Shown piece by piece: positions 9,088-16,803 of a stretch of 64,000 bases of DNA. Source of the DNA: G963677485 sp942492855. GTDB lineage: Bacteria; Armatimonadota; HRBIN16. Numbering within the stretch: the stretch's first letter is position 1; each line of letters begins with the position of its first letter. The stretch lies in NCBI GenBank assembly GCA_942492855.1, contig OW818647.1, forward strand, positions 3,348,001 to 3,412,000. The letters run 5' to 3'. A model generated the notes under the pieces. That model was not told the DNA's origin and did not search any database. It was given only the letters and a program-made list of their open reading frames with translations. Made by a program: the position numbers and the translations under genes.

Positions 9088-10521
9088 ATGCGCGCCTGCC
9101 ACCTGCTGCTTGCGGCCGTCCTGCTCAGCTCGTTAAGCTCTGCACAACCGCTCTACAGACAACTGGGAGACGGGGTAGAGTTTCAGCGGTTTGAAGGCCT
9201 CGTCAGCGGTAAGCCCCAAGTTATCCAAATCATCACCTCAGACGTAAGTCATCCCTCAGTGCAGATCAGCGCGGCATTGGCGAAGGACTTCGTGATGCTA
9301 AATGATGTCACCAAAGGCCGCGAGACCATCCCCGCAATGACGATGCGCAAGAACGCCGTGGCGGGCATCAACGGGGATTACTTCCCATTCACCGGCGACC
9401 CGCTTAACCTGTGCGTGATAGATGGTGACTATGTCAGTGAGCCAGGATACAACCGTGTGGTGTTTGGATATTCGGATACTAACCAGTTCTTAATGGGTCA
9501 ACCTGGCTGGAGTGGCTCTGTGACGATGCCCGATGGGCGCGTGCAGAAGCTGGGCGGCATCAATAGACCGGCGGGACCCAATGAGTGTGTGCTGTATACG
9601 CCTGCATACGGTCCTGAACTGACGGGTAAATCTGCGATGAAGGTGCTGCGGTTCTCCAACGCCCCCCGAAGCCTGCGGCCAGACAGTTATACGCTGACAG
9701 TGGATAGCGTTTCGAATATGGAGCCTTACACTATCGGTGAGGCTGAGTGGCTGATCGCCTTCACGGGCAGTTGTGCCTCTCTCCTTGACGATGCCATACT
9801 GGGCAAGCAGATCACCCTGCAGTTTTCTTTGAAATCGGCCGATAATGCCTGCACATCGCCTTCCCGCGCGAAGAACACAACCGACAATGAGATGTGGAAC
9901 AGGCTTCGTTGGGCGGTGGGCGGAGGGCCGTGGCTGGTGCGTGATGGCTCTGTCTATATCGATTCGGTGCAAGAGAGCTTTAAAGATGACATCACGGAGA
10001 AACGGCACCCTCGCACGGCCCTTGGAATTGATGCCCGCGGGCACCTGCTGATGGTGACGGTCGATGGGCGGCGCGACGGTGCGACAGGCATGACTCTTGC
10101 CGAATTGGCAGGCTACATGCGGTCGCTGGGTGCCGTCAACGCGATGAACCTAGATGGCGGGGGCAGCACCACAATGGCCCTGTATGGCGGGCGACTCGCA
10201 AACACCCCAAGTGACTCATCGCCTCGTGCGGTTGCCAACGGGCTTCTTGTGTATACTAAACCCAGCACACTTCAGCCGTTAGCAGATTTGAGCGTGTGGC
10301 CAGGATCGGTGGAGCTCTCTGCTGGTCAGCAGGTGGAGTTCAGCCTGATGGGATTTGATGTGCCCGAAGTGGTGGCCGGTGATGTGATTTGGACGTTGTC
10401 CAGCAGCCTGGGGCGGATCGCGCCCAGTGGGGTTTTTACGGCAGAACGCGCAGGAACAGCGTATGTGAATGCCTTTTTCGAAAATCGCAGCTATCGCGCT
10501 TTAGTGACCGTCAATCCTTGA
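9088..10521 (+). CDS. Secreted phosphodiester glycosidase (NAGPA-like) with Ig-like tail
   Basis: 477 residues. Signal peptide MRACHLLLAAVLLSSLSSA. The core matches the phosphodiester glycosidase family (DUF2233/NAGPA): AGINGDYFP near residue 92 and the hallmark NLDGGGSTTM near residue 353. Family members remove N-acetylglucosamine or related sugars from phosphodiester-linked glycans; bacterial examples act on envelope or teichoic-type polymers. The last 80 residues (SVWPGSVELSAGQQVEFSL onward) form a bacterial Ig-like (BIG2-type) domain, probably for glycan or wall binding. It sits nine bases after the TPR-like gene and before the UroD-like gene, whose own strong Shine-Dalgarno suggests separately initiated translation within one transcript. 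Confidence 0.88.
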   Translation: MRACHLLLAAVLLSSLSSAQPLYRQLGDGVEFQRFEGLVSGKPQVIQIITSDVSHPSVQISAALAKDFVMLNDVTKGRETIPAMTMRKNAVAGINGDYFPFTGDPLNLCVIDGDYVSEPGYNRVVFGYSDTNQFLMGQPGWSGSVTMPDGRVQKLGGINRPAGPNECVLYTPAYGPELTGKSAMKVLRFSNAPRSLRPDSYTLTVDSVSNMEPYTIGEAEWLIAFTGSCASLLDDAILGKQITLQFSLKSADNACTSPSRAKNTTDNEMWNRLRWAVGGGPWLVRDGSVYIDSVQESFKDDITEKRHPRTALGIDARGHLLMVTVDGRRDGATGMTLAELAGYMRSLGAVNAMNLDGGGSTTMALYGGRLANTPSDSSPRAVANGLLVYTKPSTLQPLADLSVWPGSVELSAGQQVEFSLMGFDVPEVVAGDVIWTLSSSLGRIAPSGVFTAERAGTAYVNAFFENRSYRALVTVNP

Positions 10522-10558
10522 ACGTAGATATCAGGCGAAGACGCGAAGGAGACCAACC

Positions 10559-11758
10559 TTGAGCCTTTACTTATCGGAGCAATTATTGAAGCAAGCCCAA
10601 GTCTTCGTGGACCAAGCCCATGCGGCTGGGGGACTGGCACCTGTCGACCTCGACCGGTTCTGGGCTGATCACGCCGTGGCTTCGCGTGACCCATGGTCGC
10701 CAGATTGCCCTCAGGTACCGCTGGGCATCGGCATGGCCATCGACTGCGTTTTTGATGAGCTGGGCATCCCCGAAACATCTGAGAACTGGTATCGCATGGA
10801 GCATGATCACGCCTGGCGGGTGGAGCTATCCAGGCAGTACAACGACCTGGCTGAGAAGATCGTGGGCCGCAGACTGCTATCGGAAACCATGCCGGATTTG
10901 TCGCTGAGCTGGCCTCCCATCAATGAACTGCATGACATCTTTGAGGCGCGAAACGTGTGGCATGACCGTTCGTTCTGGCTAGAGCAGTCGGCATGCGGTG
11001 AGGACGAGTTAAAGGCACTGCTCGATCGGGTGGAAGCCCGGCTGGAGAACCTGCGCGAGTTCATGCTGCCGGCTAACTGGGAAGAGGAGAAGCAGCGGCT
11101 GCTGGCCGCTGGTGCCAAAGTGCCGCTGTACCGCGGTCAACGCGGCCCCATCACCTTCGCGGCCTCCGTGTATGGCGCGGAAGATTTGCTTTACCTCATC
11201 CTCGATAACCCCGAATTGGCTGGTAGGTTTCGTGACTTGTTACTGCGTGCCATTCTTGAAAGAGCCCGTGTGCTGGATGAGGAAGCTGGATACACGCCAG
11301 AGACAGCTCCGCACGGCTGGGGCTGGGCTGATGACAACTGCTGCCTGCTAAACCCTCGTATGTATGAGTTCTTTGGTTACCCCATACTCAAGGCGGTGTT
11401 TGAGCGTTACTCGCCCAACCCTGGCGACATGCGCGGGCAGCATTCGGACTCCGACATGGCCCACCATCTGCCAGCTCTTGGCAGGCTGGGGTTGACCTGG
11501 GCGAACTTCGGCCCCACCGTGACTGTATCAGAAATCCGCCAGCATCTGCCTAAGGCGGTGATACATGGCCAACTCGCTCCATTTACGTTCAGCCGGAATG
11601 AAGAGCTCAACATTGTGGCGGAGTTTCTGCGCGACTACGAGCAAGCCAGGGAGCATCGCGGACTGGTTTTTGGCACCGCTGGCAGCACCAACAACGGCTC
11701 ACGCTTAAGCGGGATGCGGTTGATCATGTCTGTCATCCAACAGATAGGGAAGTATTAG
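10559..11758 (+). CDS. Uroporphyrinogen decarboxylase-like (URO-D superfamily) protein
   Basis: 399 residues. The C-terminal part has the URO-D/MtaA-type pattern: a His in GQHSDSDMAHHLPAL, then GLTWANFGPTVTVSEIR and a final GQLAPF turn, in the places where this barrel family binds substrate or zinc. Divergent members of this type are abundant in polymer-degrading uncultured lineages and are probably methyltransferases or decarboxylases of unknown substrates, not haem enzymes. The start is a TTG at 10559 with AAGGAG seven bases upstream. Its stop TAG overlaps the GTG start of the next gene by one base, indicating translational coupling. No haem-biosynthesis genes lie nearby. Confidence 0.85.
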   Translation: MSLYLSEQLLKQAQVFVDQAHAAGGLAPVDLDRFWADHAVASRDPWSPDCPQVPLGIGMAIDCVFDELGIPETSENWYRMEHDHAWRVELSRQYNDLAEKIVGRRLLSETMPDLSLSWPPINELHDIFEARNVWHDRSFWLEQSACGEDELKALLDRVEARLENLREFMLPANWEEEKQRLLAAGAKVPLYRGQRGPITFAASVYGAEDLLYLILDNPELAGRFRDLLLRAILERARVLDEEAGYTPETAPHGWGWADDNCCLLNPRMYEFFGYPILKAVFERYSPNPGDMRGQHSDSDMAHHLPALGRLGLTWANFGPTVTVSEIRQHLPKAVIHGQLAPFTFSRNEELNIVAEFLRDYEQAREHRGLVFGTAGSTNNGSRLSGMRLIMSVIQQIGKY

Positions 11759-12783
11759 TGCCTGCTTACTCCAATCCCAAGCCGGAGGAACTGCTACAGG
11801 ACAGAGAGTTCACCAAGGGTCTGCGGGCGGAGTGGAGCGGTGCGAGCTGGACTGGCGACGCTAATCGAAACGGGCTCCCGGCCGGATTGCGCCTGGGTGA
11901 CATCACGAGCTACGTCACGCCACCTAAAGGATATCACGTCCACACATGGCCAGACAAAGGCGCCCCTGTTGATAAGGGTAAATACTGGAGCTTGACCGAA
12001 GGTCTCCACAAGGGCCCCATGGAGATCGCACCCGGTATTCGCTTGGCGGATGGCGAGGATTTGGCGATCCATCGCATGGAAATCAACGCGGAGTTGCGGG
12101 ATAACTCGCGATCACGCCTGCGGATCGAGAGTATGAACAAGCTAAGCCGAAAACCGCTGTTGATGCACTGTTTTGACAGCAACCGTCATGGAAGCCTGAC
12201 CATATATGGCAACACTAGGAACGAAATCCGAAATGTCGCCACAGATAACAGCGCGAAGTGGGCTTACGACACCTGGCCGCACTACCTGGTCAGTCAGAAT
12301 TTCAAGCAACTGGTAGACATGGGACGATTTTCGAGCCTGGTGTTCACAGCGCATGTGAGGGCTATTCGAGCAAAGCGTCTTGATGGTTGGCCAGGCAATT
12401 GGCGGAATGCCAGTCTGTATGTCTGTGTGTTACTGCGCAGGAAGGCCAACCCTCTCGAATGTTTGTTTGTGGCTCGCACCCTCTATACGGACTACCCGCC
12501 GTCCTATCGTGAGGCCATGGGTGTGGACCAATTTGGGCAAGGTCTATATATGGCCAAGAACGACAGGCCGCTGCAGATCGGGGCCCCGCCTTGCCGGGTT
12601 GAGACGGACTTTATTTCATCCCTACGCTCAGCAAAGGTGTTGAACCCGGCGATTGGCGATCCCCAAGACTACTACCTGGCGTCCATGATATTCGGCTGGG
12701 AGTTTGTGGGTTATTATGATTTCGCCAGCAGTTTTTCCAAAGTATCATTGGTGGGAACCCCATCAATATTGTCATCTAAGTAA
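11758..12783 (+). CDS. Protein of unknown function coupled to the UroD-like gene
   Basis: 341 residues, GTG start in a TAGTG overlap with the gene upstream. No signal peptide or membrane segment. It is rich in aromatic and charged residues with a pattern of short beta strands (SRSRLRIESMNKLSRKPLLM; RRKANPLECLFVARTLYTDY), suggesting a beta-sandwich or jelly roll, but no motif I recognise. The operon position, between a URO-D-like protein and a beta-hydroxyacid-dehydrogenase-like enzyme, suggests that all three handle one small molecule, possibly a sugar-derived acid (inference). Only 12 bases separate its stop from the next start. Confidence 0.7.
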   Translation: MPAYSNPKPEELLQDREFTKGLRAEWSGASWTGDANRNGLPAGLRLGDITSYVTPPKGYHVHTWPDKGAPVDKGKYWSLTEGLHKGPMEIAPGIRLADGEDLAIHRMEINAELRDNSRSRLRIESMNKLSRKPLLMHCFDSNRHGSLTIYGNTRNEIRNVATDNSAKWAYDTWPHYLVSQNFKQLVDMGRFSSLVFTAHVRAIRAKRLDGWPGNWRNASLYVCVLLRRKANPLECLFVARTLYTDYPPSYREAMGVDQFGQGLYMAKNDRPLQIGAPPCRVETDFISSLRSAKVLNPAIGDPQDYYLASMIFGWEFVGYYDFASSFSKVSLVGTPSILSSK

Positions 12784-12795
12784 AAGGAGTCACGT

Positions 12796-13677
12796 ATGCA
12801 CGTAGGATTAGTGGGCACCGGCATGATGGGCGGGGCCATGGGATTGAAGATCATTGAGGCTGGCCACAGCCTGAAGGTTTGGAACCGCACAAAAGCGAAG
12901 GCGCAGCCGCTGATCGATCTAGGCGCGGTATGGTGTGATACCCCGGGTGCGACAGCCGAGGGCAGTGAGGTGGTGATCAGCATGGTCACAAATCCCGAAG
13001 CGGTGAGTGCGGTCACGCTTGGAGCTGATGGCATTTTGGCGCATCTGCCGGAAGGTGCTGTTCACAGCGAGATGAGCACCATCACACCGGACATGGCGGG
13101 TGAGATGGCTGCGGCATACGAAGGCACAGGTCGGTATTACCTGCAGGTACCGGTTCTGGGCTCCGTGCCTCAGATCGCTGCCGGCACACTGTGGGTCTAC
13201 CCAGGTGGAGACCCGACGGTTATCGCTAAGGCGGAGCCGGTGTGGCGTAGCTTCTGTGCGCAGATATGGCCTCACGACACGGTACAGCAGGCAGCGGGAT
13301 GCAAACTGGCCTTCAACATGATGCTTTCCCACATGATGCTGGGGCTGGGTCAGAGCCTGCTGTTTGCCTCCGCGGCGGGTGTAGAGCCCAAATACTGGCT
13401 GGAGATGCTTCAACAAACCGCCATGGCTTGCCCGATGTGGACCAACAAAAGCGGTAAGCTGCTGGCTCGTGACTTCACCCCCAACTTTTTCATCCGTCAC
13501 ATGGTCAAAGACCTTGACTTGGCAGAACAGACCGCTAAGAGCAACAGCCTTCCCATCCCGTTCACAGCACTCGCACGCGAGATGATGATCACCGCCGTGG
13601 CACAGGGCTGGGGTGATGAGGACTACAGTGCCTGCGTGAAGGTGCTGGAGCTGATGGCTAAACGCGAGCTGGGGTAG
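12796..13677 (+). CDS. NAD(P)-dependent beta-hydroxyacid dehydrogenase family
   Basis: 293 residues, full length for the 3-hydroxyisobutyrate/6-phosphogluconate dehydrogenase superfamily. The Rossmann motif GLVGTGMMGGAMG opens the protein, the substrate-binding segment EMSTITPDMAGEMA is in place near residue 96, and GCKLAFNMML near residue 172 supplies the catalytic lysine and Asn-type partner. Likely oxidises a beta-hydroxy acid such as 2-hydroxy-3-oxopropionate or hydroxyisobutyrate; which one cannot be told. AAAAGGAG precedes the ATG. It is the last gene of the operon starting at 10559, and its 3' side is a long inverted repeat shared with the convergent gene. Confidence 0.88.
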   Translation: MHVGLVGTGMMGGAMGLKIIEAGHSLKVWNRTKAKAQPLIDLGAVWCDTPGATAEGSEVVISMVTNPEAVSAVTLGADGILAHLPEGAVHSEMSTITPDMAGEMAAAYEGTGRYYLQVPVLGSVPQIAAGTLWVYPGGDPTVIAKAEPVWRSFCAQIWPHDTVQQAAGCKLAFNMMLSHMMLGLGQSLLFASAAGVEPKYWLEMLQQTAMACPMWTNKSGKLLARDFTPNFFIRHMVKDLDLAEQTAKSNSLPIPFTALAREMMITAVAQGWGDEDYSACVKVLELMAKRELG

Positions 13678-13684
13678 GTTTATA

Positions 13685-13764
13685 ATCGGACGGATCGGAC
13701 AGATCGGACGGATCGGACAGATCGCGCAACAACCTTATCGGTCCAATCCGTCTAATCCGTCCGA
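13685..13764. repeat. ATCGGAC tandem repeat with opposing arm (convergent-gap hairpin)
   Basis: Four tandem 9-base units of the form ATCGGAC(A/G)G run from 13685, followed by an opposing arm of ATCCGTC-type units ending at 13764, giving a long imperfect hairpin between two convergent genes. It may serve as a bidirectional terminator. Related copies lie at 16072-16125 and 54611-54641. Confidence 0.8.
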
Positions 13765-13775
13765 ATGAGGGAAAT

Positions 13776-15254
13776 CTACTTCACTTCCAGGTCTCCCAGG
13801 ATGATGATGCCGCCTTGTGAAATCAACTTCATCGGTAACTGGATCGGGCCGCCGGTGCGGGGGTCGACCATTCGTATACCGACTTGGTAGGATCCGGGTG
13901 CCAGTGATGGGAACCGGAAGCTCTTTTTGAACTGATACTCGCGCCCCGCGATCCACTTGTCGCAGCCGGTTTTGCCTAACGGGATGTTCTTCGTACCGCG
14001 TCCGTTACGGCTGTAGATATTCAGCTCGAGTTCATAGTTCACTAAAGCCCGACCGGTACCTCGGTTCTGCCAGAGGCACTCTATAGTGAAGTCCTGACCG
14101 GCACTCAGTTCGTTGGTGTAACTGATCTGAACCGGCACGAACCGGTAGCCCATCCGTCGGAGCGCATACTCCATCAATGGACGCTGCTCGCGGCAGAAAT
14201 CCCCAAAACCCATCATGCTGATGTAGTTCGGATGCAGCGTGAGCGCGTCATCCATGAACCACTGCACCATGTGTTGGCCCACCGCTTTCGCTTCGCCATA
14301 TCCAACCACAAACTCGCTGAACATCGGCGCGCGCAGATGTTGCGTGAAGGCGGTATCTATCAGTTTTCGCTCGTTGGAGGTCACGGCCCCGCCGCAGCCG
14401 TCGCGGCGGAAGCTGAGCCCCTTTTTGGTGAGGGCATAGTCGAAGCATGAGTGCTGCAGGAACTGGTCATAATATTTCGTGAATGCTTCATCATACAGGT
14501 TGTTCGGGCCATTGCGATACTCCGCGGGCGTATCTGGGTCGTGCGAGGCACTCAACAGCAGCGGGTGATCTGGGAAGGTTCGGCAGAACACATCGATGAT
14601 CCACTTCAGGGCCTCTCTGCGCTTGGCGAGGCTGGTATACTTGAATCCGGTGTGCCACTCACCCCACAGACCGTACGCCCGCAGATCGATGGTGGTCACA
14701 GGTCGCTGTTTGTCGAAATGGCGTTTGACTTCCTTCAGGAATGAACTCAACCGCTGGCGGTAGTATTTGTTGTTGGCGTCCACCACAGGGTAGGTGACAT
14801 TCGGTGCCCACACCCGGTCTTGCCGTTGGTCAGTAGGGATTTTGGCCAGAACCCAGCTTGGGATGCCCTGTCCGCCGGGCGGGGTCATCTGGGCCCACCA
14901 GAGCAGCGTCTCGGTGCTCATGCGTAGTTGGATGCGCTTGCCTTTACTTTTCCAGTAGTCGTAGGCCTTGTCGACCTTGCTCCAGTCGTATACTCCTGGA
15001 GCGGTCTCCACATCGGCCCAGGTGAACATCACCGCGACATGGTGGACCATATGGAAGGGCTCACCTGGTTCGGTGACCATCACTGAGGAGCCGTCTTTGC
15101 GTTGATCAACCGGGTAGTTCTCGTAGAGTACAAACCCCATATCCGGGCTATGCAACACCTTGCTGGGTTCTTCCTCGGGCTTGACTGTGATGACGCCTCC
15201 GATGGCGGTCATCTGTGCGGCGATGGCAAGCAGTAGAATCGCTAGTATTCGCAT
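13776..15254 (-). CDS. Secreted glycosidase-like protein with DUF4832-type C-terminus
   Basis: About 492 residues. Start ATG at 15254 is chosen because GAGGTG lies six bases upstream and it begins the signal peptide MRILAILLLAIAAQMTAIGG; an ATG four codons earlier lacks a Shine-Dalgarno. The N-terminal region is a glycosidase-like barrel: FTWADVETAPGVYDWSKVD and LRAYGLWGEWHTG, where the Glu of GEWH is the likely acid/base, as in beta-galactosidase-like families. The C-terminal 130 residues (FTIECLWQNRGTGRALVNYE onward) resemble the DUF4832 beta-sandwich. Substrate unknown; secreted and probably active on plant or algal polysaccharide. Divergent from rnhA. Confidence 0.8.
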   Translation of the reverse strand: MRILAILLLAIAAQMTAIGGVITVKPEEEPSKVLHSPDMGFVLYENYPVDQRKDGSSVMVTEPGEPFHMVHHVAVMFTWADVETAPGVYDWSKVDKAYDYWKSKGKRIQLRMSTETLLWWAQMTPPGGQGIPSWVLAKIPTDQRQDRVWAPNVTYPVVDANNKYYRQRLSSFLKEVKRHFDKQRPVTTIDLRAYGLWGEWHTGFKYTSLAKRREALKWIIDVFCRTFPDHPLLLSASHDPDTPAEYRNGPNNLYDEAFTKYYDQFLQHSCFDYALTKKGLSFRRDGCGGAVTSNERKLIDTAFTQHLRAPMFSEFVVGYGEAKAVGQHMVQWFMDDALTLHPNYISMMGFGDFCREQRPLMEYALRRMGYRFVPVQISYTNELSAGQDFTIECLWQNRGTGRALVNYELELNIYSRNGRGTKNIPLGKTGCDKWIAGREYQFKKSFRFPSLAPGSYQVGIRMVDPRTGGPIQLPMKLISQGGIIILGDLEVK

Positions 15255-15348
15255 CGAACACCTCATATTGTGTGATTGCTCTCGTTGCCATTATATCATT
15301 ATCACTAGTATGAGTTGGTAAAATACAATGGATACATAAATCCAAGGA

Positions 15349-16050
15349 GTGGGAACCATCGATAATATCACTATCTATACCGACGGTGCGTGCGCTGGAA
15401 ATCCTGGTCCCGGTGGCTGGGCCGCGATCATCGCATGGCCTGATCGGCTGGAGGAGCTGGGCGGACATGACCCAGACACCACGAATAACCGCATGGAAAT
15501 GAGCGCAGCGATTGAGGCACTGAAGCACATCCCTGCTGATGCACACGCGATCATATTTACCGACAGCCAATATTTGAAGAATGGCATCACAAGTTGGATT
15601 GCAGGATGGAAACGCCGTGGTTGGCAGAAGGCCGACGGACAGCCTGTGTTGAATAAAGACCTATGGGTGGAGCTTGACAGCCTGAGTGCAAACCGAGTGC
15701 AGTGGAACTACGTGAAAGGCCATGCCGATAACCCCTACAATAACCGCTGTGATGAGATCGCTGTGGGTTTCAGCAAGTGCAAGCCGGTGTCACTGAAGGT
15801 GTATGCACGCCAAAGTGCAGATGAGCAGCCTGTGGTCAAACAGGCCCCATCAGCCATGGTTGGCGGAGTGGTGTGGGATTGGCAGACGAACACCTCCATG
15901 TATCTGAGTTTGATTGACGGTATGCTGGAGCGGCACGCCACCTGGGCGCGTTGCTACGCGCGGGTGAACGGTGTGCGAGGGGCACGGTTTCGCAAAGCGA
16001 ATAACCCGGATGATGAACGCACGATTCTGAAGAGTTGGAAGCTGCTGTAG
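15349..16050 (+). CDS. rnhA: Ribonuclease HI with C-terminal viroplasmin-like extension
   Basis: 233 residues as an RNase H fold plus extension. The catalytic acids are visible: IYTDGACAGNPGPGG (first Asp), MEMSAAIEAL (Glu), FTDSQYL (Asp) and a late CDEIAVG (Asp). Cleaves RNA in RNA-DNA hybrids. After residue 150 there is an extra segment ending RHATWARCYARVNGVRGARF, which resembles the caulimovirus viroplasmin/hybrid-binding domain normally found at the N-terminus of RNase H1 (inference). The only conventional start is a GTG at 15349, but this GTG lies within the AAGGAG site; the site is ideally spaced (8 bases) for an ATC at 15358. The start is therefore uncertain. Confidence 0.9.
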   Translation: MGTIDNITIYTDGACAGNPGPGGWAAIIAWPDRLEELGGHDPDTTNNRMEMSAAIEALKHIPADAHAIIFTDSQYLKNGITSWIAGWKRRGWQKADGQPVLNKDLWVELDSLSANRVQWNYVKGHADNPYNNRCDEIAVGFSKCKPVSLKVYARQSADEQPVVKQAPSAMVGGVVWDWQTNTSMYLSLIDGMLERHATWARCYARVNGVRGARFRKANNPDDERTILKSWKLL

Positions 16051-16071
16051 GCTGCGGTTTTGGCATTGGAA

Positions 16072-16125
16072 GGATCGGACGGATCGGACGGATTATGTTG
16101 ATCGGCCCGATCCGTCCGATCCGCC
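16072..16125. repeat. ATCGGAC-type inverted repeat, second copy
   Basis: Two and a half GGATCGGAC units at 16072-16093 oppose CGATCCGTCCGATCCG at 16108-16123, forming a hairpin in the gap between convergent rnhA and the FKBP gene. Same sequence family and same kind of location as 13685-13764. Confidence 0.8.
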
Positions 16126-16136
16126 TAATAACGCAA

Positions 16137-16173
16137 AAAGCCCGCACCGGTTGTGATAACCGGTGCGGGCTTT
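16137..16173. terminator. Bidirectional intrinsic terminator
   Basis: A perfect 16-bp stem (AAAGCCCGCACCGGTT at 16137-16152, complement 16158-16173) with a 5-base loop. A-run on one side and T-run on the other let it serve both rnhA and the convergent FKBP gene. Confidence 0.9.
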
Positions 16174-16187
16174 GGTAATTCGGGCAG

Positions 16188-16679
16188 TTAGCTGCCGGGC
16201 ATGATGATCTTGGGTGCGGGGCCATCATCGCCGGGCATGATGATCTTGGACTTGGGGTCGATACCCACCAGCTCAAGGTCAAAAATCAGCGTTTTGTCAG
16301 CCAGCGGATGGTTGGCATCAATCCACACTTCGTCCTCACCCACCTTGGTGATGTGGGCGGGCAGGGGCTGTCCGCCAGGTCCCTGCAGCATCAATTCCAG
16401 TCCGACTTCGGGTTCGATATGATCCGGGAACTGCGGGCGGGGTACCTTAATGACCATCTCCTCGCGGCTGGGGCCGTAGGCCTGGTCGCATGGGATGGTG
16501 ATCTTTTTCTTGTCACCGATGTTCATATTGGTGATCCCCTCGTCGAAGCCAGGGATGACCATGCCGGATCCGAGCTCGAATTCCAACGGATCGCGCCCTT
16601 CACTTGAATCGAATATAGAGCCGTCTTCTAATGAGCCGATATAGTGTACGCGTACGGTATCTCCAGATTTGGCTGCCAT
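16188..16679 (-). CDS. FKBP-type peptidyl-prolyl isomerase (SlyD-like)
   Basis: 163 residues. GDTVRVHYIGSLEDGSIFDS at the start and GMVIPGFDEGITNMNIGDKK are FKBP active-site segments; an inserted flap (DQAYGPSREEMVIKVPRPQF to AHITKVGEDEVWID) and NHPLADKTLIFDLELVGI match SlyD-type isomerase-chaperones. No signal peptide, so cytoplasmic folding catalyst. The normal fold ends near residue 142 and is followed by an unusual tail containing two copies of KIIMPG, encoded by a 19-base direct repeat (16195-16213 and 16231-16249). The usual SlyD His/Cys-rich metal tail is absent. AAGGAAC precedes the ATG. Confidence 0.93.
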   Translation of the reverse strand: MAAKSGDTVRVHYIGSLEDGSIFDSSEGRDPLEFELGSGMVIPGFDEGITNMNIGDKKKITIPCDQAYGPSREEMVIKVPRPQFPDHIEPEVGLELMLQGPGGQPLPAHITKVGEDEVWIDANHPLADKTLIFDLELVGIDPKSKIIMPGDDGPAPKIIMPGS

Positions 16680-16803
16680 TGAGTTCCTTCCTGTGCCGCG
16701 TTATTACGGTGCAAGAAAGTGCTCCGCAACGGCTAGTGTCCTACTATTACTGTATCGGAATTTACCCAAAAACACGATGTTACCCTTGGTTCCTGCCATG
16801 CTT

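Noticed and set aside
13685..13764. Possible small CRISPR array
   Set aside because: The repeats are 9-base units without spacers, arranged as an inverted repeat.
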